A stretch of 64,000 nucleotides of DNA from JAPOXR01 sp965221935 (GCA_965221935.1 CBDCSZ010000008.1:186001-250000); one strand, 5' to 3'. Positions 9,670 through 19,427 are shown, counted from the first letter of the stretch. Program-made: numbers and translations. The notes: a model not told the origin generated them from the letters alone.

Positions 9670-10374
9670 ATGCCCCTGCCCAGCCCGCCGGATCCGGGCA
9701 TAGCGACGAGAGATGCCCTTCGCGGTCTTCGCCTCGTCCTGAAACGCGGCGCGAAACTGTCCATTGAGAAGGCTCGGGTCGCGCTGCCTGAACCGTTTGA
9801 AGGCGTGTCCAAGGAGATTTTCGAGCAAGCGACCAAGGTCACCTACGCGGCCGATTCCCTGGTTCAACAGATGCTTGGCCTGAGCTTTCACGAAGACCGC
9901 TTTGCCGTGCCGGACACGCTCCGCAGGTCTCTGAAAGATTCCACGCATTCCGAGCAGAAGCGCGATGCTTCAAATCTCTACTTCGCGCTTTCACTCTCCC
10001 TGCGGTATTTTGGTTTTCGCCAGCTGTTCGTCAGCGAAACGATTTGCGCGCAAATCGTTTCGACCGCGCGCAAGGAAGACCAGTCGCGGGAAAGTGCCTG
10101 CGTCTGGCTGTATCGCCAACTCATCGACGGCAATGCCGTTGGCAATCCGCCGGTCCTCGTTCAACACCATACCTCGGAAGAAAAGAGGCAGATCGCGAAA
10201 GTGGCCTATGCGGTCAGTCTTTGGGCATTTGTTTATCGGGATTCCTTCGACGAGCTCGAACTCCTGGAAATATGTTGCGATGTCGCGACATTCAGGTCGC
10301 CGGGAATCGAGCTTGAACCGGATGACGGCAATGCGCTCTCCGAGGCTTTCAATTCGGCATTGAAAATCGTGTAG
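9670..10374 (+). CDS. Conserved unknown protein downstream of the PfkB kinase
   Basis: The protein has 234 residues with a GTGAGG ribosome site just before the ATG, 30 bp after the kinase. I do not recognise a family. It looks soluble and mainly helical, with no signal peptide and no membrane segment. A segment with RKEDQSRESACVWLYRQL is notably charged. A second intact copy (236 residues, 21999-22709) was carried along with a decayed kinase copy. Survival of both frames hints at selection or recent duplication. A function linked to the kinase pathway is inferred only from position. Confidence 0.55.
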   Translation: MPLPSPPDPGIATRDALRGLRLVLKRGAKLSIEKARVALPEPFEGVSKEIFEQATKVTYAADSLVQQMLGLSFHEDRFAVPDTLRRSLKDSTHSEQKRDASNLYFALSLSLRYFGFRQLFVSETICAQIVSTARKEDQSRESACVWLYRQLIDGNAVGNPPVLVQHHTSEEKRQIAKVAYAVSLWAFVYRDSFDELELLEICCDVATFRSPGIELEPDDGNALSEAFNSALKIV

Positions 10375-10403
10375 GCCGGAACGAAGCAATGATCCCGAGT
10401 GTC

Positions 10404-11270
10404 ATGCCAAATGGCCCGGGAAAACTGACCCTTCGTAGGTCAGCACGTCGCTTGCGGTGGTTTTTCGAGACCTTCGGCCGCCAGGCCGGTCTGCTTTCTG
10501 AACAAACCGGCGTGAGTTTTGAAGTGGATGACAAGGATCTGCGGAGTGCTTTTTGAGTTGGCTGACCGCGTTTGAAGCACGCCTGCCAATTCTGGAACAG
10601 GAAAAACCAGACTATGTGAATTTCGTCGCCGGATTGATGTTGCGGGAATTGATCAGTGCGGAGCCGGCCAAAGCCACGCATATGCCGCCAGACGCTGATG
10701 GATCAAACCCAGCCCATTTCCGGCCCGAGAGGGGTATCTTTACGCAGCCCTGTGCCTCAACATCAGGGCGGCAGTGTTGGAGCAGGACTTCGATTTCGAA
10801 AACAATCTGCCGCCCAGCATGGACGATCTGACTTGCTGGTGGTCGTTCAAAGAAAACATGAGCGAGGACATCAATCTGGCAATCGGTTTCTTCGACCGTT
10901 TCGCTGGCATTGAGCCAAACTGGCTGATGCCGACGTTGTTTCGTGCCTGGGCAACGAACCGATCCAGCGACACATGCAGTCAGAGAGGGTTCGACGCCAA
11001 ACTTTCGGCAGATTGAAACCAGCCTCGCTGTCACCAAACCGAAAACCTGATCGATTTCGATTCTCCATGCGGATTTGGTGCCCGGTCACCTCAGGGCTGC
11101 GCCTCGATTCGAGCGAGTTCCGTGGAAAAATGGCGTTGGCGTTTTTGCCGCTTCAAGCGACCCGGCAGAATGCAAAAGAATCACTTCCGCCGGTTGAAGC
11201 CGCCTGCTGGTGCCATGCGGGATTGACACCCGGTACAAGTCGGACGCTTGCGCCAAAGAATTGAACTGGC
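10404..11270 (+). pseudogene. Decayed paralogue of the 786-2045 protein
   Basis: Three frames must be stitched. The first runs from ATG 10404 to a stop near 10554 (RRLRWFFETFGRQAG, TGVSFEVDD). The second covers 10550-10740 (VAGLMLREL). The third (10725-11016) contains GYLYAALCLNIRAAVLEQDFDF and FDRFAGIEPNWLMP. These align with RLRWFRRVYLEQ, GLMLNKL and GYVHVAFCLSVRQAV of the gene at 786. A C-terminal HAD-like tail (about 11120-11270) follows with internal sequence missing. At least two frameshifts and one deletion make it non-functional. Confidence 0.65.
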
Positions 11271-11351
11271 TTGGTTGTCTCGGTGACGATGGATGTCGTG
11301 CCCGGTCAAATCTCGCGCGGCGCACGCCACGCTGCTCTGCCCATTCTGCGC

Positions 11352-11930
11352 TCAGCTTCCAGAACGGGCACTATGTGCAAATCGCACGAGAGTCGGGACG
11401 GCGGTGGAAACGGCAAGTCCGGCGGTCAGCCGATAACGCCGCGTTGGCTTGCAACACTTCCAAATGGATATGGATATCCTGCGATTGGGAATGCAAATCA
11501 TCCGCAGACGATTCGACGGGACCGGTCTGGCGCGAGTTCTCCAACTGAACAATCGACGCCTCGGCCGCAGCCAAACTATCAGAGAACTACAGCGGCGTTG
11601 CCTCCAGCCTGAACGCCCGTGCCGAACGTGCGGCGCGGCCGCTTCCGCATCGCTGCAGTTCTCGGGCACTTCGGCCCGAAGCGTTTTGACATCGGCGGCC
11701 GCCGCCACAACTTCAGCCATGTTCATCTTAATGATGGCCTGAAGCTTTGTCTTGGCCGCAGCAGCCTCCTCGCCGAGCCGGTCGAATTCCGCGAAAAAAT
11801 CCGGTCCGCCAAGCCTTGTGTCAATGAGGTTGCGGAAAAACAGAACCGCCGAATCACCGCAGGCAGCGGCGATCAAACCAAACAGCGTTCCCCGGACCAG
11901 GAATAAGAGGAGATTGTCAATCCTGTTCAT
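11352..11930 (-). pseudogene. Membrane-anchored coiled-coil protein, frameshifted
   Basis: From the ATG at 11930 the product begins with a short cytoplasmic stretch and one hydrophobic segment (FLVRGTLFGLIAAACG, residues about 9-25). A helical, Ala/Glu/Lys-rich region follows that would form a coiled coil. The frame then changes near 11640: Arg-rich noise replaces a neighbouring frame that reads AAAEASIVQLENSRQTGP. Part of the same gene, with an internal deletion, recurs at 51777-51890. The family is unknown. Confidence 0.45.
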
Positions 11931-12179
11931 GTGCCTTCCAGGCCGATTGCCGCCAGTCTGGTGTTTGGCCGGTTTGAGTTTGGGCTCAGTTTGAGGCTGC
12001 GCCTGCTTGCCGCCGGGCGACGGCACAAGCCGTGACACGTTCAGGGCTCGCATTCTGCGGCCGGAAGCGGGTGCGTGTGATCACCGTTGCCTGTGCGCAG
12101 TATGGGCTTGACCTCGCACGGCGAGTCCAACAGATGCCGCTGACCCAACCTTTCGTCAAACATCAAGAAGGAACGGGAA

Positions 12180-12881
12180 ATGTCTGACAATGTGGCTCTC
12201 GTGATTGCGGGTGGCAGCGGCATCGGGGCCGATGCCGCACACAAGCTTTTTGAATCCGGTTATCGGGTCGGCGTGATGTCGGCGTCTGGCAAGGGGGAGG
12301 CGCTGGGAAATAAACTCGGCGGTCTGGGGTATACAGGATCAAATCTCAAGCCAGACGATCTCAGCGGTTTTGTAGCGGCCGCGATGGATAAGTTCGGACG
12401 CATCGACGGGGTCGTTAACTGCGCCGGACACGGCCCGAAAGGTGAAATCGACAAGATCAGTGATCGTGACTGGCATCTTGGGATGGACCATTACCTCCTC
12501 AATGTCATCCGGATGGCGCGCCTGGTGACTCCGATCATGCTGTCTCAAGGCGGCGGTTCAATCGTTAATATTTCGACCTTTGCCGCCTTTGAACCGGATC
12601 CGGATTTCCCGACTTCGGCAGTGTTCCGCGCCGGACTCGCCAGTTACAGCAAGCTCTTCAGCGACCGTTATGCCGCCGATGGCGTGCGGATGAACAATGT
12701 GCTTCCCGGCTTTATGGACACTCTCCCCGAAGTGGAGGAAAGGCGGCAGCGGATCCCAGCCGGGCGGTACGGGGCGGCGCGTGAGCTGTCTGAGGCCGTC
12801 GCCTTCCTTGTCAGTGACGCGTCGAGCTATATCACTGGCCAGAACATCCGTGTGGACGGCGGATTGACCGCGTCGGTCTGA
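12180..12881 (+). CDS. Short-chain dehydrogenase/reductase
   Basis: The protein has 233 residues with SDR architecture. The nucleotide-binding turn is GGSGIGA (residues about 11-17). NCAG follows near 83, the catalytic Ser lies in NISTFAAF near 122, and the terminal signature is SYITGQNIRVDGG. The usual YxxxK is not evident: the segment reads AVFRAGLASYSKLF, as in an SDR subgroup with an altered active site. It is 49 bp upstream of a crotonase gene, which suggests a shared acyl-CoA or hydroxyacid pathway. Confidence 0.82.
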   Translation: MSDNVALVIAGGSGIGADAAHKLFESGYRVGVMSASGKGEALGNKLGGLGYTGSNLKPDDLSGFVAAAMDKFGRIDGVVNCAGHGPKGEIDKISDRDWHLGMDHYLLNVIRMARLVTPIMLSQGGGSIVNISTFAAFEPDPDFPTSAVFRAGLASYSKLFSDRYAADGVRMNNVLPGFMDTLPEVEERRQRIPAGRYGAARELSEAVAFLVSDASSYITGQNIRVDGGLTASV

Positions 12882-12929
12882 AGGAAAGACCGCAGATCGG
12901 CGGTTTCGCCGACTGAAAGGGAAGCTGGC

Positions 12930-13133
12930 ATGGACAAGGTGTTGTTTGAAAAGGATGGCCGCATCGCGCGCATAACGCTAAACCGACCGGATGTGCTGAA
13001 TGCCATAGACGATGATATTCCGGCAGAACTTGCGGACGCCGTTCAGAGAGCTGACGTTGATTCCGCAGTCCGCGTGATGATCCTCTCCGGCAACGGGCGG
13101 GCGTTTTGCGCCGGCTACGACCTTTCCTACTAT
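12930..13133 (+). pseudogene. Crotonase (enoyl-CoA hydratase/isomerase), N-terminal fragment
   Basis: The first 68 residues are crotonase: KVLFEKDGRIARITLNRP, DVLNAIDDD and the oxyanion-hole strand GRAFCAGYDLSYY. The reading then passes without a stop into the middle of an IS4-type transposase (CDREADF). The remaining two thirds of the enzyme are missing here. A C-terminal fragment of the same family lies at 51893-52350. Confidence 0.8.
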
Positions 13134-13481
13134 TGTGACCGGGAGGCGGACTTCTGCGAACTGTTCGCTGCCCAGCGCAGGAGCCCGCGTGTCGGACTGC
13201 TGGTCCGGGCGAAGCATGACCGTGTGCTGGGCAAGGCGCGTCCAAAGCTGTTCGAGACGCTGGGCGGGGGCGCGGCCGACGGCCGCATCGCGGTCGAGAT
13301 TGCGGGACTGACGGCACGTCCCAAGTCCAGCAGGAAGACGGCGCGCCCGATGCGCCGGAAGCGTCTGGCGCAGTGTGAACTGCGGTTCCGCCGCGTGGTC
13401 CTGCCGGCGACGATCCCCGGCGGCGAAGCTGTCACGGTGTCGGGGGTGCACATCATTGAAACCGACCCGCCGGAGGACGAG

Positions 13482-15972
13482 CAATGGCATTTCCTTAATG
13501 ATTCGGCGTCATTTCCTTAAGTGGGCGCGCCATTTCCGGGGCGGTTTCGCCCCTTTCCGGCAAGGTTCGGTTTCAGGTCACGCGGTCTGGTGTCGTCTCC
13601 GCTGCCACTTTCCGACGGGTTTTCTTGACCGGCGCGGGAATGACCGTCCCGGCCGCAGCCGCGCCCGGGCCGCGAGAACCGAGTCGGCCACGCGGCTCAC
13701 AGCGTCGGCCAGCGCCGACGTCTGCGTCAGGATCAGCTCCTCGAGGCTGCCGGCCAGCATGGCCAGCACGTTTGTGAAGTTCGTCCGCATCTTCGGCAGA
13801 TCGCCTTCGTGCGCTTCGTCGAGCGCGGCGTCTCCGCGGTTCGTGAACAGGCGCGCCATGGCGATCAGGTTGAAGTGGGCGCAGAGCTCCTGGCGGACGC
13901 CGCGCTCGCTTCTGCCGTGGAACTCCTCCACCTTGATGACATGCTTCGAGACCTTATACAGTTCTTCGATTCCCCACCGTCCGTGATAGAGTTCCGAGAG
14001 GTCCTTCCGGCTGTGGCGCTCCGTATCGGCGAGGGTCGTGGCGAGCACGTATCGGCTTTCTCCGATGTCGTATCGGACCAGGCGCAGGACAATCGGGGAG
14101 GCCGGCTCCGGGATGCCCGCGGCCTTCAGCCTGCGCAGGGCGTTTTTGCCCGGGGTGATCCTGACGAGGGCGTCGTCGCGGTCCCCGTCGCGGAATCTGT
14201 CGAACCCGGCCGCTGAGTTGCGCTGGATGCGGAACACCGGGTGCAGTCCCCGCGCCGTCATGTCGCGGAGCAGGACGAAGGAGAAGTATCCGCGGTCGAA
14301 GACGACGACGTCGCCGGGCGAGAGGGCGCCGAGATGGGCGCGCGCGGCGGCGCGCTCATCGGCGCCGGACGTGAGGGTGAAGTCGACCGGCATGCGGCTG
14401 CCGAGGCGGTAAAGACAGGACAGCAGCCCCTGCGGATAGTGGGCGCCGCCGCCCGGGAGCGGGTATCCGGCCTCGGCGAGCGGCCGCGGCAGGTTGATCT
14501 TGGAGCCGTCGACGGCGAAGGTCCGGCGCCCGTTCCAGTCCGGTCCGCGCGTGTCGCGGGCGAGGATCCCGCGGTGCAGCTCGCGGAACACGTCCTCGTG
14601 CACGCGGGCCCGGGCCTTGGCGATCGAGGAGATGGCCACCGGCTCCGGCTGCGGCAGCGCGACGCCGAGGCGGCGGCACTGGTCCCACAGCTCGGCGGTC
14701 ACGGTTGTGTAGCCTTTCTGTCCGCGCGACAGTGCCAGGCGGAACACGAAAAGCATAATAATCAGGGTGTTAAGCGTCCGGCGCCGCTTCATCCATGTTT
14801 CGTCATGGCGCGCGGCGATGTCGGCGGCCGCGTCGGCGATCCGGGACCACATCGCGGCGAAGCCGTCGTCAAAGGCGGCGGGAGAGCGGCGTTTCGGCCG
14901 CGGCCCGGGTGTCGTCTCCCCCTTCAGGACCGCGCGGAACTCCGGGTCCAGCGGCCGGACCAGAATCTCCTTGGCCGGCTTGGCGCCGCGCCCGCTGCGC
15001 TTTCCGGCCGTCATGCCGATCGTCTCCCAGTTGGCGGCCTTGTGGCAGGCGCCGTCGAAGCGGGTCGGGTCGATGAAGGTCTCGCAGAGGACCGGGCGGC
15101 AGCCGTGGTTCGCCTCCCAGCGTTCCGCAAGCCCGCGCAGGGCCATCGCCAGCGCCTTCGACGCCAGATTGTCGACGCGGACCCACGGCAGGACCAGAAA
15201 ACGGCTGTTCGACACCGCAAGGTGCAGGCGGCGGCCGCGGTCAGCCTCGCTCCAGCCGATCCATTCGTCCCGCGCCGGCAGCGTCTTCGCCGCCGCCTCG
15301 AACAGCAGAACGGCCAGGGGCCGCCCGCTCCGGTCGCGGACGAACCAGCGGATGTGCGGCCCGAAGGGCCGGGGACAGCCGAGATAATGACAGCGGTCCA
15401 CGAGCGCTTTCCACAGGGCGGTGTCCTCCGGCGACGCCGCCTCCTCCAGGGCCAGGGGCTCCAGGGCCGCGAGACCGCAGGCGATCTCCGGCTGCGGGTC
15501 GGACGCCCGCACATGGACGACCGGCCTGGGCGGCGACTTCGCGGCCGTGCCGCGCGGCGCCGGCAGGGTCAGTATCCCGCACTCCTCAAGGCGCTCGAGA
15601 ACACGCAGGCACGCCGAAACGCGGTATTCCCCTTTCGGCGTGGTCCAGCTCAGGTGCTCGCAGATGGTCTTCGACAGCTCGTTGCGGCTGTCGTTCGGGA
15701 GCATCGCGACGGTCTCCGCAATGTCGGCGATCTGGCGCCGTGTGAAACGCCGGCCGAAAAAGGTGGTGGACTTGAGGGCCTTGATTCGCGGGTCCATGGC
15801 TGCGCTCCCGGCGGGACAGTCTGATTCGCGCCTAACATGCAGCAGCGGTGTGGTCATGTCAACCCCGGAAGCCGGAAAAAACGGCGCAGACGGAAAAAGA
15901 GCGTGGAATCAGATGACTGCCGCCGCGGACAGAAAGGCGTCAAAATCATGCCTGCCTAATGAAATGCCATTG
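13482..15972 (-). mobile_element. IS4-family element with DruA-DDE fusion transposase
   Basis: The element is 2491 bp long. Its ends are a perfect 12-bp inverted repeat CAATGGCATTTC/GAAATGCCATTG with further imperfect pairing inside. It is flanked by a 10-bp direct repeat GGAGGACGAG at 13472-13481 and 15973-15982, the target duplication, in the size range known for IS4. It has one gene. The precise structure implies it moved recently enough to leave both target copies intact. Confidence 0.88.
13578..15797 (-). CDS. DruA (DUF4338)-like domain fused to an IS4-family DDE transposase
   Basis: The protein has 739 residues; the ATG at 15797 has a GGGAG site. Residues about 10-285 follow the DUF4338/DruA layout: a helical FFGRRFTRRQIADIAE start, RCHYLG near 135, FEAAAKTLPARDEWIGW near 166, the strand RFLVLPWVRVDNLAS, and ETFIDPTRFDGACHKAANW. 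After a basic linker comes an IS4 DDE domain: D430 (FAVDGSKI), D501 (FDRGYF) and E611 within YHGRWGIEELYKVSK. All three catalytic acids are present. DruA is known from the Druantia phage-defence system. Here the domain sits in one chain with a transposase, inside a clean IS. Confidence 0.82.
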   Translation of the reverse strand: MDPRIKALKSTTFFGRRFTRRQIADIAETVAMLPNDSRNELSKTICEHLSWTTPKGEYRVSACLRVLERLEECGILTLPAPRGTAAKSPPRPVVHVRASDPQPEIACGLAALEPLALEEAASPEDTALWKALVDRCHYLGCPRPFGPHIRWFVRDRSGRPLAVLLFEAAAKTLPARDEWIGWSEADRGRRLHLAVSNSRFLVLPWVRVDNLASKALAMALRGLAERWEANHGCRPVLCETFIDPTRFDGACHKAANWETIGMTAGKRSGRGAKPAKEILVRPLDPEFRAVLKGETTPGPRPKRRSPAAFDDGFAAMWSRIADAAADIAARHDETWMKRRRTLNTLIIMLFVFRLALSRGQKGYTTVTAELWDQCRRLGVALPQPEPVAISSIAKARARVHEDVFRELHRGILARDTRGPDWNGRRTFAVDGSKINLPRPLAEAGYPLPGGGAHYPQGLLSCLYRLGSRMPVDFTLTSGADERAAARAHLGALSPGDVVVFDRGYFSFVLLRDMTARGLHPVFRIQRNSAAGFDRFRDGDRDDALVRITPGKNALRRLKAAGIPEPASPIVLRLVRYDIGESRYVLATTLADTERHSRKDLSELYHGRWGIEELYKVSKHVIKVEEFHGRSERGVRQELCAHFNLIAMARLFTNRGDAALDEAHEGDLPKMRTNFTNVLAMLAGSLEELILTQTSALADAVSRVADSVLAARARLRPGRSFPRRSRKPVGKWQRRRHQTA

Positions 15973-16553
15973 GGAGGACGAGGCCCCGGTGCAGTGGCAC
16001 CTGCTGAGCACGCTCAGGGCCGGCTCGGCGAAGGAAGCGGCGGAGATCGTGGGGTTCTACCTCCAGAGATGGAGAATTGAAGATTATTTTCGCGTCCTGA
16101 AATCCGGTTGCCGGGTGGAGCGCCTGCTGTTCCGCACCGCAGACCGGCTGCAGCGGGCCATCGCCATCAATGCGGTGATCGCATGGCGCATCATGCTGAT
16201 GACCCTGCTCGGACGCCAGGTGCCCGATTGTGATCCCGACCTGATGTACACCGATGCGGAACTGAACTTCCTCGGTGACTATGCGCGAAAACACGGCATG
16301 GCCGCACCGCAGCGCCTCGGCGACGCGGTCGCCCTGGTGGCGCACCTAGGCGGATTCCGCGACCGCAAGCATGATCCGGATCCCGGCAGCCAGACCATGT
16401 GGACAGGCTACAACCGCCTGACCAGCGCCGTGATCGGCCACGAAATCGGCATTGAAACCGGTTATGAAACCGGCTTCGAGGCCGGCCAGAGACACGCCTT
16501 GCAGCAGAACAGATGACCTGTGGTCAACCACTGCTTATCATGACTCGGTAGGC

Positions 16554-18633
16554 CTAGCCGGAACTTCACGTCGGGATTTGACAGGTTTTCTCCGCGCGGG
16601 CAAGGCCACCGTGTTGTTTTCGTTTGATTTTTTGGAGAGCCGACCGGGCCGGAGGGGGTTTTCAGCCTGCCATGGCACTGGCAACATTTCCGGGCGGTTT
16701 GATCTCCAGAAGCTCAAAGGCCCTTTTCTGGAGCGCGGTCGGCCGCGCGGCCATGCGGAACGCGCTGCCGGGCCTTCCGGGGAGCGACACGTCGTTCAGC
16801 GTCAGCGTTCCGAGATCGGCCATGAGCGTTGCGAAGCTGTGGACCGGCAGGCCGTCGGGGGTCTGTTTCGAAGCCGCCTTGGCCTTGGCGCTTTCGGAGA
16901 CCTCCGCCTTTTCAACCGGGGTGGACCGCCCGGCGCGCGCGGCTTCGCGGTCATCGTCCTCGAACAGGATGGGTGCGAGCTTCTCACGCATGCTCCGCTC
17001 CACATGCCAGGCGAGCATGCAGAGGAACACATGCGCCTTCACCCGCCCCTCATTGTAAACATGGAACGGCCGGACCCTCAGCCCTGACGTCTTCATGGTC
17101 CGGAAGGCGCGCTCGACAAGCGCGAGGCTTTTATACGCCGCCACCGCCGCCTCGCCGCCGATGGATTCCTTTCCGAGGCTGGTGCGCACCACATAGATTC
17201 CGTCGAGCGCCGCCTCCGCCGCGGTTTTCGCCGCGTCGCGGCTCCAGTCCATTCCGCCGTCGCGGATCTCAATATTGAAGTGTTTTTCGACCTTTTTTCT
17301 GTTGCCCCTGCGCCCCAGGGCCTTCGCCGTCATCTCCCGGTTCTTCGGGCCCGGCCGGCGGCGGGCCGCCGCGGCGGCGATCTCAGCCAGCGTCTGTTCC
17401 GTCGCTCTGAGCAGATCCTCCCGCTTCCGGGCCCTTTCCTCCCGCAGGCGGGGATTGAGGCAGACCAGCAGCCGCTCGCCGGGAAAGTCCGGGGACACGG
17501 TCTCGGCGACCTGATCCTCGGCGAGCCCCGCCGGATCCAGCGCCGCCGGCGCGTTCTTCCCCCTCTTGGCGAGCTTCCGGATGTCGGCGCTCCTGAGCGC
17601 CGATATCCAGTCGAGGCCGAGAGGAATCAGATCCTCCCTGATGCGGGCCGATGTGATCATGCCGCGGTCGCCGACAAGGGCCAGATTCTCAACCCGGAAG
17701 CGGCGGAGCAGCTTCTCCGCCTGGCCTCTGACGGTGTCCGGGTCGGCGGTGTTTCCGCTGAACACCTCGACCGCCACAGGGGTTCCGTCCCCCGAGCAGA
17801 CAAGGCCGTATGTGATCTGCATTTTGCCTTTCTTTCCGTCGCGGCTGTGGCCGAAGGCCGCCAGCGGGCATTTCCTTCCCTCGACCCAGCTTGAGCTCAC
17901 GTCGTAGAGCGCCAGGGTTCCGCCCCGGAGATGCCGGTTCGCCAGGCTCTTCTCGATCCAGGGCTGGCGCTCAAGCAGCCAGTCCAGCATGTCCAGCATC
18001 TCGTTTCCGGTGACGCGCCCGAGGCCGAGCTGCTCCCCGAGGCTGGTGGAGGCGGTCTCCGGGTCAAGGGCCCTGGCTGTGGCGAGCTTCGAGGCCGGGT
18101 CGATGATGCGGGCCGCGGCCGCCGCCATCGCGAGGCCGCGCATCCGGCTTTTCCTCCGCCCGAGGATCCTCTCGAACCCGAGGCTCCGCATGGTCCCGAG
18201 CGCCGCCGCCGCGTGGCCGTGCGGCAGCGCCCTGTCGATGCGGACCAGATCATCGAGGCTCCTGACGAAGACGCCGCCCCGCAGCATGGCGTCGATCCCC
18301 TCGGTGATGTGCGGCGGAACCTTCGAGAGGTTGGCGAGGGTCTCGCGGCGGATTCTCTTCCCCTCGCGCCAGGCGCGGCGCAGCAGAACCGCGGGGGGCG
18401 ACTTCCGGTTGGGGATGATGTCGACGCTTATGGCCATAACGGGCGCTCCTATACATGGCAACACACCACATATAGCATTCTATTGTTGATAAGCAAGAAT
18501 AAATTGAACAAAATACCAATTTACATGGCAACAAAACAGTCAGACGGAATCGGCCGGTGCGGAGAGAAAGCTCCACGTTTTCAACGTCTTAAAAGGAGTG
18601 AGGAGGGCTGCGGCGGAATGAAGATCGGCCTAG
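16554..18633 (-). mobile_element. IS1634-family element, copy 1
   Basis: Both ends begin with CTAG followed by related inverted sequences (CCGGAACTTCA at the left; GCCGATCTTCA at the right, read inwards). CTAG is also the flank at all four ends of the two copies, so a 4-bp target duplication cannot be separated from the repeat. One transposase gene is present. Confidence 0.78.
16662..18437 (-). CDS. IS1634-family transposase, copy 1
   Basis: The protein has 591 residues from MAISVDIIPN. It carries the family's YDVSSSWVEGRKCPLAAFGHSRDGKKGKMQ block with the first catalytic Asp, the VGDRGMIT block with the second, and a C-terminal EKSLALVERAFRTMK-type helix with the acidic residue. The frame is intact. 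From about residue 78 onward it is almost identical to copy 2 (25550-27325), while the first 75 residues differ strongly. Confidence 0.9.
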   Translation of the reverse strand: MAISVDIIPNRKSPPAVLLRRAWREGKRIRRETLANLSKVPPHITEGIDAMLRGGVFVRSLDDLVRIDRALPHGHAAAALGTMRSLGFERILGRRKSRMRGLAMAAAAARIIDPASKLATARALDPETASTSLGEQLGLGRVTGNEMLDMLDWLLERQPWIEKSLANRHLRGGTLALYDVSSSWVEGRKCPLAAFGHSRDGKKGKMQITYGLVCSGDGTPVAVEVFSGNTADPDTVRGQAEKLLRRFRVENLALVGDRGMITSARIREDLIPLGLDWISALRSADIRKLAKRGKNAPAALDPAGLAEDQVAETVSPDFPGERLLVCLNPRLREERARKREDLLRATEQTLAEIAAAAARRRPGPKNREMTAKALGRRGNRKKVEKHFNIEIRDGGMDWSRDAAKTAAEAALDGIYVVRTSLGKESIGGEAAVAAYKSLALVERAFRTMKTSGLRVRPFHVYNEGRVKAHVFLCMLAWHVERSMREKLAPILFEDDDREAARAGRSTPVEKAEVSESAKAKAASKQTPDGLPVHSFATLMADLGTLTLNDVSLPGRPGSAFRMAARPTALQKRAFELLEIKPPGNVASAMAG

Positions 18634-18772
18634 CGCTCGCTCAATTCGCCGCTCATGCGCGTCGGCCGGATTTCCGTCCCTTTTGGATCCCCAAGACGCT
18701 TCAACGCCGTCCAGCTGTCCAGCCTCGCGGCGGAAGCTTGACCAAGCGGCGGGCCGTGCATAGGCGCGCGGC

Positions 18773-19093
18773 ATGAGCAAAGCGCGGGACAATCACGAAC
18801 CGGTCCAAGGGATTGCGAGCTTGGAAGCACGGTTCAGCGCCCCCATTGTCGTCGCCTTAAAGCGCGATTGGCCCATGAAGTTCGGTTTCGTCACCGCATT
18901 TGCGGCCATTGCTGGCACGGCCTTCGGGTTGGCGGATCATATCAGCGACGGCAATGGCGCCTCGCGGGGCGAAATGGGCAGAATCCGGACCGAGCTTAGA
19001 GTGGATATAGGCGACCTCGAAACAAGGCTTCGCGACGAAATTTGCAACATCCAAAGTCAGGTGCAAACCAATGTACCTGCTCAATACATATGA
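18773..19093 (+). CDS. Small single-pass membrane protein
   Basis: The protein has 106 residues. A basic, polar N terminus is followed by a hydrophobic segment (FVTAFAAIAGTAFGLADHI, about residues 39-57) and a charged helical tail (GRIRTELRVDIGDLETRLRD) likely to form a coiled coil. It resembles small phage or plasmid anchor proteins, but I cannot assign a family. The sequence just upstream has no strong ribosome site. Confidence 0.4.
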   Translation: MSKARDNHEPVQGIASLEARFSAPIVVALKRDWPMKFGFVTAFAAIAGTAFGLADHISDGNGASRGEMGRIRTELRVDIGDLETRLRDEICNIQSQVQTNVPAQYI

Positions 19094-19152
19094 AGCGGCG
19101 GGGTCTCACCGATTCGCCGGCTTCAGAAAAGGTCTGCGACGCCCTGGCGGTT

Positions 19153-19425
19153 TCACGTCCGGAACAGGTCCGCGTGCGTACCGGTCCGAGCAAGCTGCAC
19201 TTCATCGGCCGTAATCCGGTAGATGAGCAGCCAGTCCGGCTCGATGTGCAGGTCCCGGTATCCCTTCCGGTCACCCTGGAGGGCGTGGTCCCGATACCTC
19301 TCGGGCAGGCCTGCTCCGCTGGCAAGCAGGGCCAGCGCCTCACGAAGCTTTCCCATGTCCCTGCCTCTCTTCCGGGCTCGCTTCACGTCCTTGCGGAACC
19401 TGGTCGACCGAACAAGCGCCAGCAC
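19153..19425 (-). CDS. YafQ-like type II toxin (RelE superfamily mRNA interferase)
   Basis: The protein has 90 residues and is basic. Family features: RFRKDVKRARKRGRDMGKL at the start, LPERYRDHALQGDRKGYRDLHIEPDWLLIYR in the centre (with the catalytic-type His and Asp), and the TGTHADLF tail. YafQ cuts mRNA on the ribosome. It follows the antitoxin gene by 2 bp, the usual dinJ-yafQ order. Full length with no defect seen. Confidence 0.88.
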   Translation of the reverse strand: MLALVRSTRFRKDVKRARKRGRDMGKLREALALLASGAGLPERYRDHALQGDRKGYRDLHIEPDWLLIYRITADEVQLARTGTHADLFRT

Positions 19426-19427
19426 AA

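Larger units (their letters stand above)
13134..16516 (+). pseudogene. Tn5-like IS4-family transposase, 5'-truncated and interrupted by an IS
   Basis: The 5' portion (13134-13481) carries the DREADFCELF block with the second catalytic Asp. The 3' portion (15983-16516) carries the YREK signature (YLQRWRIEDYFRVLK) and a Tn5-type dimerisation tail ending in MWTGYNRLTSAVIG. Removing the IS at 13482-15972 and one copy of the 10-bp duplication rejoins the frame across TDPPEDEAPVQWHLL. The N-terminal third with the first catalytic Asp is gone, replaced by crotonase sequence. Confidence 0.82.

Noticed and set aside
14241..15824. 527-residue open frame on the plus strand
   Set aside because: It is antisense to the DruA-DDE transposase, is Arg/Gly/Ala-rich and has no family match.
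13472..15982. Druantia defence operon around the DruA-like domain
   Set aside because: None of the other Druantia genes is nearby; the domain belongs to a single-gene IS with its own ends and target duplication.
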